Source of the DNA: Bacteroidales bacterium | GTDB taxonomy: Bacteria; Bacteroidota; Bacteroidia; Bacteroidales; UBA932 | Length of the DNA: 6,160 bases | Direction of reading: 5' to 3' | NCBI GenBank assembly: GCA_021443605.1 | Contig: JABUTQ010000376.1 | Span: forward strand, 1 to 6,160 | In this document: one piece after another, positions 1 through 6,160 of the stretch | Numbering within the stretch: the first letter of the stretch is position 1 | How the letters are laid out: the number at the start of each line of letters is the position of its first letter | The notes under the pieces: generated by a model | Database searches by the model: none | The model's input: only the letters and a program-made list of their open reading frames with translations | Told to the model about the DNA's origin: nothing | Translations under genes and position numbers: made by a program

Positions 1-1034
1 TGACCGAAAAAGCCTGCATTGAGCGCGTAATTTTTGCCGATGTAGTTTGTCCCGATGTTGAAAGTGCGGTTGTCGGTCTTCTCCCTGTCGAGCATTCCAC
101 CGCCGCCGTAGCGCTTGAATTCCAAGGTGAGATTCAGCTCCGGAGTGATGTTCTGCGATGACATCAGATGGAGGTTATTTTCGTCTTTCTTCCTGTCTAT
201 GAACGGATTACCCGAATACGAAAGAAGCGTGTATGGAGATTTCGTATTGTATAGCAGGATATTGTCCGACGTATATGAATACGGAAGATAGGCTTCTGCA
301 AATGATACTTCCTGTGACTTGGGGCGCTCGAAATAGTTGGTGGACATCATCGGGGATCCGCTCACCCCGAGATAGACTGCATCGACATCATTTCTCACCT
401 GTGGCATATCGTAGAAGTGGTAATTGTAAGTCGTGTCTATCTTCTGGAGATTGAATTCGTTGAAATATCTGTCGTGAGACCATACGAGCATCCGCTCATA
501 GTACATTGAATCAGGGACAACGAAAGTTTCAAGGATACGCGGAGTGTTCTTTATCACGCTGTCCCTATAATCCTTGCGATTTTTCCGCTCCGCCTTGCGG
601 ATGTCGCTCTTATCCGGCAACGTGGCGTGCACGGAGTCGAATTCGTGCCACAATGTAGAGTCGAGTTTCGCATAGAAGGTTGTATCCAAATACCATAGGT
701 GGATGTTTGCCAATACCAGAGAATCGCTTCCGGCGAGTTGTTTCAAGACAGAATCGGGAATGGCGAGGGCGGCAATCACCGAGTCTGGCAGGATATGACG
801 ATAAGAAGTGTCCCCAAGAGCAACACTGTCCGAAGCGGTGAGCAGGGAATCGAGATGCTGCGAAACAGACGCAGAATCTGACACAACCAACTGATTGCCT
901 GAACTTTTGATGGTATCCTGAGGAATAGTCCTTCCGGTGATACTCTCAAAAAGTTCACGCAAGAGATGGTTGTCTGCCGAAGCGTTCACCGCCACGGAGA
1001 AGATGATGGATGCTATGAGGAACAGTTTCTTCAC
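1..1034 (-). CDS. Porin_10-family putative outer-membrane porin, C-terminus beyond the window
   Basis: This is the N-terminal 344 codons of an outer-membrane beta-barrel protein; the reading frame stays open to position 1. Residues 1-20 form a clear signal peptide (basic VKK, hydrophobic core, A18-S19-A20 cleavage site). Residues 21 to about 145 are rich in Asp-Ser pairs with no recognised domain. From about residue 165 the sequence matches my memory of the Bacteroidota 'putative porin' family (Porin_10, PF14121): D-T-T-Y-N-Y-H-F-Y-D at 200-209, G-S-P-M near 226, N-T-K-S-P-Y-T at 263-269, S-Q-N-I at 293-296 and K-T-D-N-R-T-F at 319-325. The start is a GTG at 1034. No ATG occurs in frame before residue 177, which would remove the signal peptide, and a stop lies two codons upstream of the GTG. 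TTG at 1037 is an alternative start. The gene lies 3 nt after the MFS transporter gene. The family's substrates are poorly known; passage of a small solute is inferred from the name and the neighbours. Confidence 0.85.
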   Translation of the reverse strand, partial: MKKLFLIASIIFSVAVNASADNHLLRELFESITGRTIPQDTIKSSGNQLVVSDSASVSQHLDSLLTASDSVALGDTSYRHILPDSVIAALAIPDSVLKQLAGSDSLVLANIHLWYLDTTFYAKLDSTLWHEFDSVHATLPDKSDIRKAERKNRKDYRDSVIKNTPRILETFVVPDSMYYERMLVWSHDRYFNEFNLQKIDTTYNYHFYDMPQVRNDVDAVYLGVSGSPMMSTNYFERPKSQEVSFAEAYLPYSYTSDNILLYNTKSPYTLLSYSGNPFIDRKKDENNLHLMSSQNITPELNLTLEFKRYGGGGMLDREKTDNRTFNIGTNYIGKNYALNAGFFG

Positions 1035-1040
1035 CAACTA
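1032..1040 (-). promoter_or_regulatory. Stop-to-start junction between transporter and porin (TAG-TTG-GTG)
   Basis: On the minus strand the transporter's TAG stop (1040-1038) is followed by TTG and then GTG in the same frame; the porin signal peptide begins at one of these two codons. The preceding bases (AAGAGCAAA) give no strong Shine-Dalgarno match. Ribosomes finishing the transporter are therefore the likeliest source of porin initiation (translational coupling, inferred). GTG is preferred because it is followed at once by Lys-Lys and a hydrophobic stretch, but TTG would work equally well as a signal-peptide start. Confidence 0.6.
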
Positions 1041-2192
1041 TTTGCTCTTTGTTGTCTTGTGCGAAAGGGTGTTGCCGATGGTAAAGAGGACAAAAAGCAA
1101 ACCTGCCGAAGCTATCATAATGACAGGCAGAGTATTGACACCGAGTGCGCCTATCAAGCTGTTGAGCAACGTGTTGCCAAGCAACGCAATCACGAGACAG
1201 AAGCTGAAGGCCGTACCGGACATCTTGCTGAACTTTTCTCCAACAATTCCAAAAACGACGGGAAAGCCCGCTGCAAGACCCATGCCGAGAATAAGAGCGC
1301 CTATGATGGCAACTGTCTGAGATGTTGCAAAAGGAAGCAATGCGGCTCCGGCAACGGCAAAGAGCATACTTACTGCAATAATCACACTCCCCTTCACGAA
1401 ACGTGAAATCACTGCGAGCAGCACACGGCTGATTGCAAGTCCGATGGGGATGAAGGTAAGGATTACGGCAGGATTGCCTGCAAAGATGGAACTATTTTCA
1501 TAATATGTTCTGGTCCAAGTATTTGCAAGACCTTCAAGTGAGCTCTGGAAGAACAGTGTGAATGCAAAGATTATAAGTATTGGCTCTTTTATCATCTTGA
1601 CGATTTCGCCCATTGGGATTCCCTGCTTGCATTTCGCTTCGGGGAATTTGATTACGATATAATAGAGCATCGACAAAGCCATAACCGCACAAGCAACAAA
1701 GAGGATTGTCCTGAAATCGGCATTTCCGGCGGAAGCCATAATCAACGGAATCGTAAACGATCCGATGCAATATACAATACCGAGGATGAAGAGGTTTGAA
1801 GTACGGGAGTTGTCACTGGAAATATCTGAAACAAGGGCACTTGTGGAGCCGTTCAGCATACCGCCGCAAAGGCCTGTGAGAATAACACCCAGAGCAACCA
1901 ATGCAAAATCGCTGCTTCCGGCAATTATGCCCAGGCCCGCTATGCCAAGAGCCGTGGCACCGGTAAGGAGAAGTTTATAACCAAAGCGGTCGATGATTGG
2001 GCCAAATACAAGTGAGCCGAAAAGGGTGCCCAACGGGAGCATGCTCGCCAGGGTTGAACACTGGGGATCTGAGAGAGACAGCTGCTTTTGGAGATCGGGA
2101 AGGATTGCACCCAAAACTATGTATGCAAGACCGAAGAAAAAGATGCCGAAGAATGCGGCTATCAATACTTTAACGTTAGTTTTCTGTTCCAT
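1038..2192 (-). CDS. MFS transporter, probably an FHS-like sugar permease
   Basis: This is a 384-residue inner-membrane transporter with 12 predicted helices, at about 8-30, 46-67, 74-91, 97-120, 133-153, 160-182, 202-217, 238-260, 267-287, 293-315, 325-349 and 353-375. The central cytoplasmic loop is about 183-201. The MFS loop 2-3 signature is visible as G64-P-I-I-D68-R-F-G71-Y-K73. In helix 7, E220 followed by W226 and Y230 resembles the E-x5-W-x3-Y pattern I associate with fucose/glucose-galactose-type (FHS) permeases, and the length fits. The ATG at 2192 directly abuts the TAA stop of the ROK kinase gene with no spacer, which implies co-translation. Pairing with a sugar kinase points to import of a hexose or related compound by proton symport; the substrate cannot be read from the sequence. 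No truncation or frameshift is seen. Confidence 0.88.
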   Translation of the reverse strand: MEQKTNVKVLIAAFFGIFFFGLAYIVLGAILPDLQKQLSLSDPQCSTLASMLPLGTLFGSLVFGPIIDRFGYKLLLTGATALGIAGLGIIAGSSDFALVALGVILTGLCGGMLNGSTSALVSDISSDNSRTSNLFILGIVYCIGSFTIPLIMASAGNADFRTILFVACAVMALSMLYYIVIKFPEAKCKQGIPMGEIVKMIKEPILIIFAFTLFFQSSLEGLANTWTRTYYENSSIFAGNPAVILTFIPIGLAISRVLLAVISRFVKGSVIIAVSMLFAVAGAALLPFATSQTVAIIGALILGMGLAAGFPVVFGIVGEKFSKMSGTAFSFCLVIALLGNTLLNSLIGALGVNTLPVIMIASAGLLFVLFTIGNTLSHKTTKSK

Positions 2193-3143
2193 TTACTTTG
2201 CGAATTTGATTGCGACAGCACCGGCGCCGTAAAGACCGGCCATTTTAGGAAGAGCTGTAGCGGTAAATTTTACTTGTTTTATGCTGATTGGTTGTGCCCA
2301 TTTTGTGGCCTCCTTGTATATCTTGGGGATGAACTGGGCTGCCGGGCCGAACACTCCGCCGCCGAAAATCACCATTTCGGGGTTGAAGATGCTCACGAGG
2401 TTTGCTGCCGCCATTCCCCACATCTCTATCGCCTGATTTATCACTTTCACTGCGATAGGGTCCTTTTTCTTGTATCCTGCAAATACGTCGTATGAGGTCA
2501 CCTGAGAAATCGGTTTCTCACGAAGCATTCCTTTGTATTGCTTGTCCTCCTTGAGGAACAGCCTCGCCTGAGTGGCAAGACCTTCTCCGGAGCAATGGCT
2601 CTCAAAGCATCCGCACTGGTCCCATTTCTTGGTGTAAGGAGGTTTGAGACCGAGCCAGCCGATGGCGCCTACGATGTCTGAATGGCCGTGAAGCACCTGA
2701 TTGTCAACGAGAATGCCGGCGCCGATACCTGTACCGACAGCAATAAAGATGGCATTGCTGCAGCCGCGTGCCACACCCATAGTAGTTTCACCGAGGATGT
2801 AACAGGTTCTGTCTGATTCGATTGTGACTACACTCGCCGGAACGCTCCGGAGAATTTCGTCTCTGAGAGGATAATTTTCCCATCCGGGAATATTGGGACA
2901 CCATACAGAGCCGCTTTGCGAATAAGCGATTCCGGGAACACAAATACCGATGCTCTTGGGGTCGGTAACTTTGATTTCGCCATCCTTGCAGATGTCGATG
3001 ATCAGTTGGGAGATAAGCGCGCCGACTTCAGTGCCGGTCTTGCCGTTGATGAGAGTCTCCTTTTGAATCAGAATGCTCCCATCCAAAGAGAAAACGGCAC
3101 CACTAATTTTGGTTCCGCCCAAATCTATGCCGATGTAATGCAT
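2193..3143 (-). CDS. ROK-family sugar kinase with atypical E-x-G-H/zinc region
   Basis: This is a 316-residue cytoplasmic kinase, a usual length for single-domain ROK sugar kinases, which phosphorylate glucose, fructose, N-acetylmannosamine and similar sugars with ATP. Visible motifs are the phosphate loop D7-L-G-G-T-K12, the substrate loop N84-I-P-G-W88, E109-S-D111 with D111 as probable catalytic base, G137-T-G-I-G-A-G-I144, and G261-G-G near the C-terminus. The region that normally reads E-x-G-H followed by C-x-C-G-x-x-G-C-x-E is altered. It reads A160-I-G-W163, then C177-G-C179-F-E181, about two residues shorter, with C184 nearby. The substrate- and zinc-contacting Glu and His are thus absent, although the frame and all flanking motifs are intact. 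The specificity is therefore uncertain and I do not call it glucokinase. It starts 21 nt after the pncB stop, with an A/T-rich leader and no Shine-Dalgarno. A ROK repressor is unlikely because there is no N-terminal helix-turn-helix domain. Confidence 0.88.
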   Translation of the reverse strand: MHYIGIDLGGTKISGAVFSLDGSILIQKETLINGKTGTEVGALISQLIIDICKDGEIKVTDPKSIGICVPGIAYSQSGSVWCPNIPGWENYPLRDEILRSVPASVVTIESDRTCYILGETTMGVARGCSNAIFIAVGTGIGAGILVDNQVLHGHSDIVGAIGWLGLKPPYTKKWDQCGCFESHCSGEGLATQARLFLKEDKQYKGMLREKPISQVTSYDVFAGYKKKDPIAVKVINQAIEMWGMAAANLVSIFNPEMVIFGGGVFGPAAQFIPKIYKEATKWAQPISIKQVKFTATALPKMAGLYGAGAVAIKFAK

Positions 3144-3164
3144 AATTGAAAGTTTTATTTTGTA

Positions 3165-4649
3165 TCAGTAATTAGTCTTTTCTGTTTCCTCAATTTCCCG
3201 CACAATCTCGTTCAATATCCTCATTTTCAAATCGTAAAGGTCGTCCGAAACGTCCACTTTGTAGTAGTGGGGATTGATTAGACGCCTCTGGGTGGGGTTG
3301 AGCCCCAACAGATTGGCCTTGTAGTAATCCCTCTTTTCGAAAATGGAAGAGTCTTCCACAATCACCTCTCCGTTTTTCATAACCATCTGCTGCAGAGCCT
3401 TATATTCGTATGAGCCCTTGTCGTATTTGGAAACTTTTGTCTCATCGAACTGGGCACGGATGGTGAGAGTTTCTTTCGATAGGATGGTTTGCTCGCATTT
3501 GTCTCCGCGAAGGCAGGTAACATCGGCAAGAAAACTTCCGTTGCGGATAATCCTGTATGTGATTTGGAATCCCGGATTTATGAGCTTGACCTTGTCTTCG
3601 GAGCGTTTCAAAACCGGAGTTTCGTCAATCTGCACAAGCTTATATACGTTGCCAAAGCATGGATTGTGCTTGCTGGTTGCTATCGCGTCACCTACTCCAT
3701 AAGCATCTATGGCGGCACCCTGTCGCTCGAGCTCGGGAATAATATATTCGTCTAAGGAATTGGTGGCAAATATCTTACATTGTTTAAGCCCCGCTTCGTC
3801 GAGCTTTTCGCGGCATTTTACGGAGAGATATGCAAGGTCTCCGCTATCGAGCCTGATGCCGTAGCTCGGAGTGTAGTTGTCATCTATCCCATTGGCTTTG
3901 AATGCTCTGATAGCATTTGGAAGCCCCGCCTTTAATGTGTCGAAAGTATCAATTAGAAGGATAAGCCCCTCCCCCTTGTGCGTCTTGATGTATGAGTCGA
4001 ATGCTTTATACTCACCTTGCAGTGTAGAGCCGAAAGAAGTTGTATAACTGTGAGCCATAGTACCGCTTGACTGGAAGCCAAACATATTGGCAGTCAAGAT
4101 ATTGGAACTATTTACACATCCACCTATGAATGCCGCCTTGCCGCCGTAGATTGCAGCCCAGGGGCCGTGTGCGCGGCGAGAGCCGAACTCGCTTACCGGT
4201 TTTTCTGTGCTGCGTGTCACTCTGGAAGCCTTGGTGGCCACCGCCATCTGATGATTCATAATACAGAGCATCGGGGTCTCAAGCACTTGCGCCTCAATCA
4301 AAGGAGCCTCAATCGTGATTATTGGCTCTTGCGGGAATGCTATCTCCCCCTCTTTCATTGCATAGACGTTTCCTGTAAACTTCATTGCAGACAGGAACTT
4401 GCGATATTCTGTAAACTCCTCTCCGGGGAGAAATTCCTCAAAAAAAGCCTCGTCGTGGCTTCCGAGCCCCTGAATCATCTGGAGCACCTCGCGAACTCCG
4501 CAAACCACCGCCCAGTTGTTTTTGTCCGGAGCTGAACGAAAAAAGAGATTGAAGACAGCAATCTTATGATGCATATCATTTTCAAAGAACGACTTTCCCA
4601 TCGTGTATTGGTACTTGTCAGAGCAATAAGCAGTATCTATTCCTATCAT
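3165..4649 (-). CDS. pncB: Nicotinate phosphoribosyltransferase
   Basis: This cytoplasmic enzyme of the Preiss-Handler NAD salvage route joins nicotinic acid to PRPP, giving nicotinate mononucleotide with ATP hydrolysis (EC 6.3.4.21). The 494 residues fit the longer bacterial/eukaryotic-type form. Family motifs are clear: S10-D-K-Y-Q-Y-T-M17 at the N-terminus, E154-F-G-S-R-R-A-H-G-P163 for substrate binding, G196-T-M-A-H200-S with H200 as the probable autophosphorylated histidine, L232-I-D-T-F-D-T238, G264-I-R-L-D-S-G-D271 for the PRPP/phosphate site, A295-T-N-S-L-D-E-Y302 and Y317-G-V-G-D-A322. Nothing essential is missing. It starts at the ATG at 4649, right after the motif block's usual N-terminal lead-in, with AGG directly before the ATG (too close to be a standard ribosome site). 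It is the first gene of the leftward set. Its pairing with sugar uptake genes is unusual and is discussed in the findings. No nadD, nadE or pncA gene is present in the window. Confidence 0.96.
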   Translation of the reverse strand: MIGIDTAYCSDKYQYTMGKSFFENDMHHKIAVFNLFFRSAPDKNNWAVVCGVREVLQMIQGLGSHDEAFFEEFLPGEEFTEYRKFLSAMKFTGNVYAMKEGEIAFPQEPIITIEAPLIEAQVLETPMLCIMNHQMAVATKASRVTRSTEKPVSEFGSRRAHGPWAAIYGGKAAFIGGCVNSSNILTANMFGFQSSGTMAHSYTTSFGSTLQGEYKAFDSYIKTHKGEGLILLIDTFDTLKAGLPNAIRAFKANGIDDNYTPSYGIRLDSGDLAYLSVKCREKLDEAGLKQCKIFATNSLDEYIIPELERQGAAIDAYGVGDAIATSKHNPCFGNVYKLVQIDETPVLKRSEDKVKLINPGFQITYRIIRNGSFLADVTCLRGDKCEQTILSKETLTIRAQFDETKVSKYDKGSYEYKALQQMVMKNGEVIVEDSSIFEKRDYYKANLLGLNPTQRRLINPHYYKVDVSDDLYDLKMRILNEIVREIEETEKTNY

Positions 4650-4721
4650 CCTTATCGTAAATAAAATGTAAAGATAATACTTTATTTGATTAACTTCGCA
4701 CGATTTAACAACCTATAGCTT
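4650..4721. promoter_or_regulatory. Divergent promoter region between pncB and the peptidase gene
   Basis: This 72-nt, A/T-rich gap separates two genes that read away from each other, so promoters for both must lie here or extend into the genes. Bacteroidota promoters use a -7 box TAnnTTTG and a -33 TTTG. For pncB the best candidate is TATCTTTA on the minus strand (4676-4669, one mismatch), about 20 nt before the start codon. For the peptidase the best is TAACTTCG at 4691-4698 (one mismatch). Neither has a convincing -33 TTTG at the right distance, so the exact boxes are weak guesses, while the location of promoter function is a strong inference. Confidence 0.55.
4669..4684. repeat. Short inverted repeat in the divergent promoter region
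   Basis: The 16 bases TAAAGATAATACTTTA contain five-base arms TAAAG and CTTTA around a six-base spacer. They overlap the best -7 candidate for pncB and lie between the two divergent starts. A slightly wider pair, AAATAAA (4659-4665) and TTTATTT (4681-4687), partly nests with it. This could be an operator for a dimeric regulator, but such short A/T-rich arms also arise by chance. Confidence 0.25.
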
Positions 4722-6005
4722 ATGAAAAAACGTCTTGGTATAATTATCTTGCTGATTTGCAGCATATTTCAGCTTGCAAACGCACAGTCTTTAAAATCTG
4801 CACTTGAAGCCCTTCCTTCCGTAAAAAGCGTGGAAGTGATGAAATGCAAAGGGTTCACCGAGAAATACATGCTCCGTTTCGAGCAGCCGCTGGACCACAA
4901 GCATCCCGAAAAAGGGACTTTCCTCCAGAGAGTATTCGTGTGCAACGTCAATCGCGACAGCTCTACAGTAATCGTAACTGAGGGATACGGCGCAGCATAC
5001 GCGATGCGCGATGCATATCGCGACGAACTCTCTGTCTTGTTCAACCTCAACAATGTAGTGGTGGAGCACCGCTACTTTTTGGAATCCACACCCGAAGGTT
5101 GCGACTGGCAATTCCTCACTGCAGAAAATGCAGCTGCCGATTATCATAAGATTGTGACCGAGTTAAAAACGATTTACAAAAAGAAATGGATTGACACCGG
5201 AATCAGCAAAGGAGGCCAGAACTCAGTGATTTACAGGTCTTTCTATCCAAAAGATATGGATCTCACCGTGGCTTATGTGGGGCCCTTCTGCCGCAGCCGT
5301 GAAGACGGACGCCACGAACCGTTCATTGCCGAATTTGCCGGCACTCCCCAGGACAGAAAAGCCATAAAGGATTTCCAGACCGAATATTTCAAGAGGAAAA
5401 AGGCGATTCTCCCCTGGTTCGACTCACTCTGCACCGCCAACAACTACAAGTTCAGAATCTCTATGGAAGAGGCTTACGAATACACGGGCCTCGAGTTCTC
5501 TTTCAGCTACTGGCAATGGGGATATCCCACCAAGGCAATCCCTTCAAACAATGCATCCGACAGGGAGATTTTCAATTTCATGATGCGCAACTGTGGTCCC
5601 GACTATTGGGATTACACTCAGGCAAATGCCCCGTTTTATGTGATGGCGGCTCACGAACTTGGATATTATGGTTATGATATCGAGCCTTTCAAGGAGTATC
5701 TTTCCATCAAATCAACAAAGGGATATCTTGAAAGAATCTGGCTCCCCAAAGAGCTGATTGGATCAAAATTCGACAAAACCCTTTCAAAGAAACTGGACAA
5801 GTTCATCCGCAGGACAAAATGCGACGTGATTTTCATCTACGGCGAGTTCGACCCCTGGTCTGCAGTTCGTGCCGGAGACAAGCATCGCGACAATGTCAAG
5901 ATTTTCATAGATCCCGCCGGAAGCCACAGGGCTCGCATCAGGACACTCCCAGAAGATAGACAATCAGAAGTCAAATCTCTTATAGCCAATAAATTATACA
6001 ACTAA
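4722..6005 (+). CDS. Secreted serine peptidase, S37/S28-like (PS-10 type)
   Basis: This is a 427-residue exported alpha/beta-hydrolase peptidase. Residues 1-21 are a signal peptide (KKR, a hydrophobic run of Ile/Leu, then A19-N20-A21 before Q22). The F53-E-Q-P-L-D-H-K-H-P62 block early in the mature protein is typical of S37/S28 aminopeptidases. The nucleophile elbow G160-I-S162-K-G164-G gives Ser162. Y373-G-E-F-D377-P-W-S supplies the probable acid, and G400-S-H402-R-A the probable His, in the expected Ser-Asp-His order. It most likely removes short N-terminal peptides from substrates in the periplasm or at the surface; specificity cannot be read directly. The ATG at 4722 is chosen because the signal peptide begins there; the leader lacks a Shine-Dalgarno sequence. 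It is followed 15 nt later by an M16-type lipoprotein gene on the same strand, so both probably share a transcript. S28 rather than S37 assignment is possible because the families are related. Confidence 0.85.
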   Translation: MKKRLGIIILLICSIFQLANAQSLKSALEALPSVKSVEVMKCKGFTEKYMLRFEQPLDHKHPEKGTFLQRVFVCNVNRDSSTVIVTEGYGAAYAMRDAYRDELSVLFNLNNVVVEHRYFLESTPEGCDWQFLTAENAAADYHKIVTELKTIYKKKWIDTGISKGGQNSVIYRSFYPKDMDLTVAYVGPFCRSREDGRHEPFIAEFAGTPQDRKAIKDFQTEYFKRKKAILPWFDSLCTANNYKFRISMEEAYEYTGLEFSFSYWQWGYPTKAIPSNNASDREIFNFMMRNCGPDYWDYTQANAPFYVMAAHELGYYGYDIEPFKEYLSIKSTKGYLERIWLPKELIGSKFDKTLSKKLDKFIRRTKCDVIFIYGEFDPWSAVRAGDKHRDNVKIFIDPAGSHRARIRTLPEDRQSEVKSLIANKLYN

Positions 6006-6020
6006 ACCATATTATTAAAA

Positions 6021-6160
6021 ATGAAAAAAATTACTTTACTGTTTGCAGTTCTGGCATTTGTTTTTGCCGGCTGCAATCAAGGACAGAATCAACAAAAGAC
6101 AGACAAGGTGTCCATCGCCTATGAGGAATACGTCCTGCCTAACGGACTTAAAGTCATCCT
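6021..6160 (+). CDS. Lipoprotein M16 (insulinase-like) metallopeptidase, N-terminal fragment
   Basis: Only 46 full codons are present before the window ends. Residues 1-17 form a lipoprotein signal peptide (KK, hydrophobic core, V14-F-A-G17) followed by lipidation Cys18; Phe at the -3 position is a little unusual for a lipobox. After a Gln/Asn-rich linker (19-28), residues 34-46 read Y-E-E-Y-V-L-P-N-G-L-K-V-I. This is the characteristic opening strand of M16 peptidases, which normally precedes the H-x-x-E-H zinc motif by some tens of residues; that motif would lie outside the window, so catalytic competence cannot be judged. The ATG at 6021 has an A-rich leader and lies 15 nt after the serine peptidase stop, which implies one operon for envelope proteolysis. 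The family call rests on a short match. Confidence 0.75.
   Translation, partial: MKKITLLFAVLAFVFAGCNQGQNQQKTDKVSIAYEEYVLPNGLKVI

Noticed and set aside
937..1406. Two overlapping plus-strand open frames of 127 and 146 codons opposite the transporter and porin genes.
   Set aside because: Their translations are Arg/Thr/Cys-rich with no domain, they lie wholly opposite two recognisable genes, and one crosses the junction between them; they are shadows of the minus-strand coding.
1..2192. A single transporter-porin fusion protein made by read-through of the TAG stop.
   Set aside because: The porin has its own complete signal peptide right after the stop, which would be meaningless inside a fusion; two coupled genes explain the layout better.
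2193..3143. ROK protein acting as a transcriptional repressor (NagC/XylR-like).
   Set aside because: The protein begins directly with the kinase phosphate loop and has no N-terminal helix-turn-helix domain; its length matches the kinases.
3144..3164. Possible terminator or separate promoter between pncB and the ROK kinase.
   Set aside because: The 21-nt A/T-rich gap contains no hairpin and is too short for an independent promoter; an ordinary intra-operon leader is enough.
4167..4535. Plus-strand open frame of 122 codons opposite pncB, with other opposite-strand frames at 3343-3755 and within 4769-5147.
   Set aside because: The opposite strand encodes confidently identified enzymes with intact motifs; these frames have no recognisable motif, start context or signal peptide of their own.
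4681..4688. TTTATTTG as a Bacteroidota -7 promoter box for the peptidase gene.
   Set aside because: It has one mismatch to TAnnTTTG, no TTTG lies at the expected upstream distance, and it is no better than TAACTTCG at 4691; kept only as part of the general promoter region.

Overview
The window looks like a piece of a Bacteroidota chromosome, most likely from Bacteroidales. Three things point that way. There is a Porin_10-type ('putative porin') outer-membrane protein, a family typical of Bacteroidota. A secreted S37/S28-like serine peptidase sits directly before an M16-type lipoprotein peptidase. The start codons have A/T-rich leaders without clear Shine-Dalgarno sequences. By eye the base composition is moderate, a little under half G+C. 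Coding density is very high and there is no gene-free stretch longer than 72 bases. I see no tRNA, rRNA, CRISPR array, insertion sequence, phage gene or long repeat.

The window holds two divergent gene sets. Reading leftward (minus strand) from 4649 are four tightly packed genes: nicotinate phosphoribosyltransferase (pncB, 4649-3165), a ROK-family sugar kinase (3143-2193), a 12-helix MFS sugar-type transporter (2192-1038) and a Porin_10 outer-membrane protein (1034 to beyond position 1, C-terminus cut off). The gaps are 21, 0 and 3 nt, so one transcript with translational coupling is the simplest reading. Reading rightward (plus strand) from 4722 are a secreted serine peptidase (4722-6005) and, 15 nt later, the start of a lipoprotein M16 metallopeptidase (6021 to beyond 6160). 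The 72-nt gap at 4650-4721 must carry the promoters of both sets.

Functionally, the leftward set combines a possible route across the outer membrane (porin), the inner membrane (MFS) and a cytoplasmic trapping step (ROK kinase) with a key enzyme of NAD salvage from nicotinic acid. The simplest explanation is a sugar uptake and phosphorylation module that shares a promoter with pncB. A shared substrate such as a pyridine nucleoside is possible but unproven. The rightward pair probably degrades peptides in the cell envelope.

The most interesting observations are the ROK kinase's non-canonical substrate/zinc region (the family E-x-G-H motif reads A-I-G-W) and the porin's non-ATG start, placed in the same frame directly after the transporter's stop codon. 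I found no evidence of a wholly new system; the families are recognisable and the novelty lies in details and combination.
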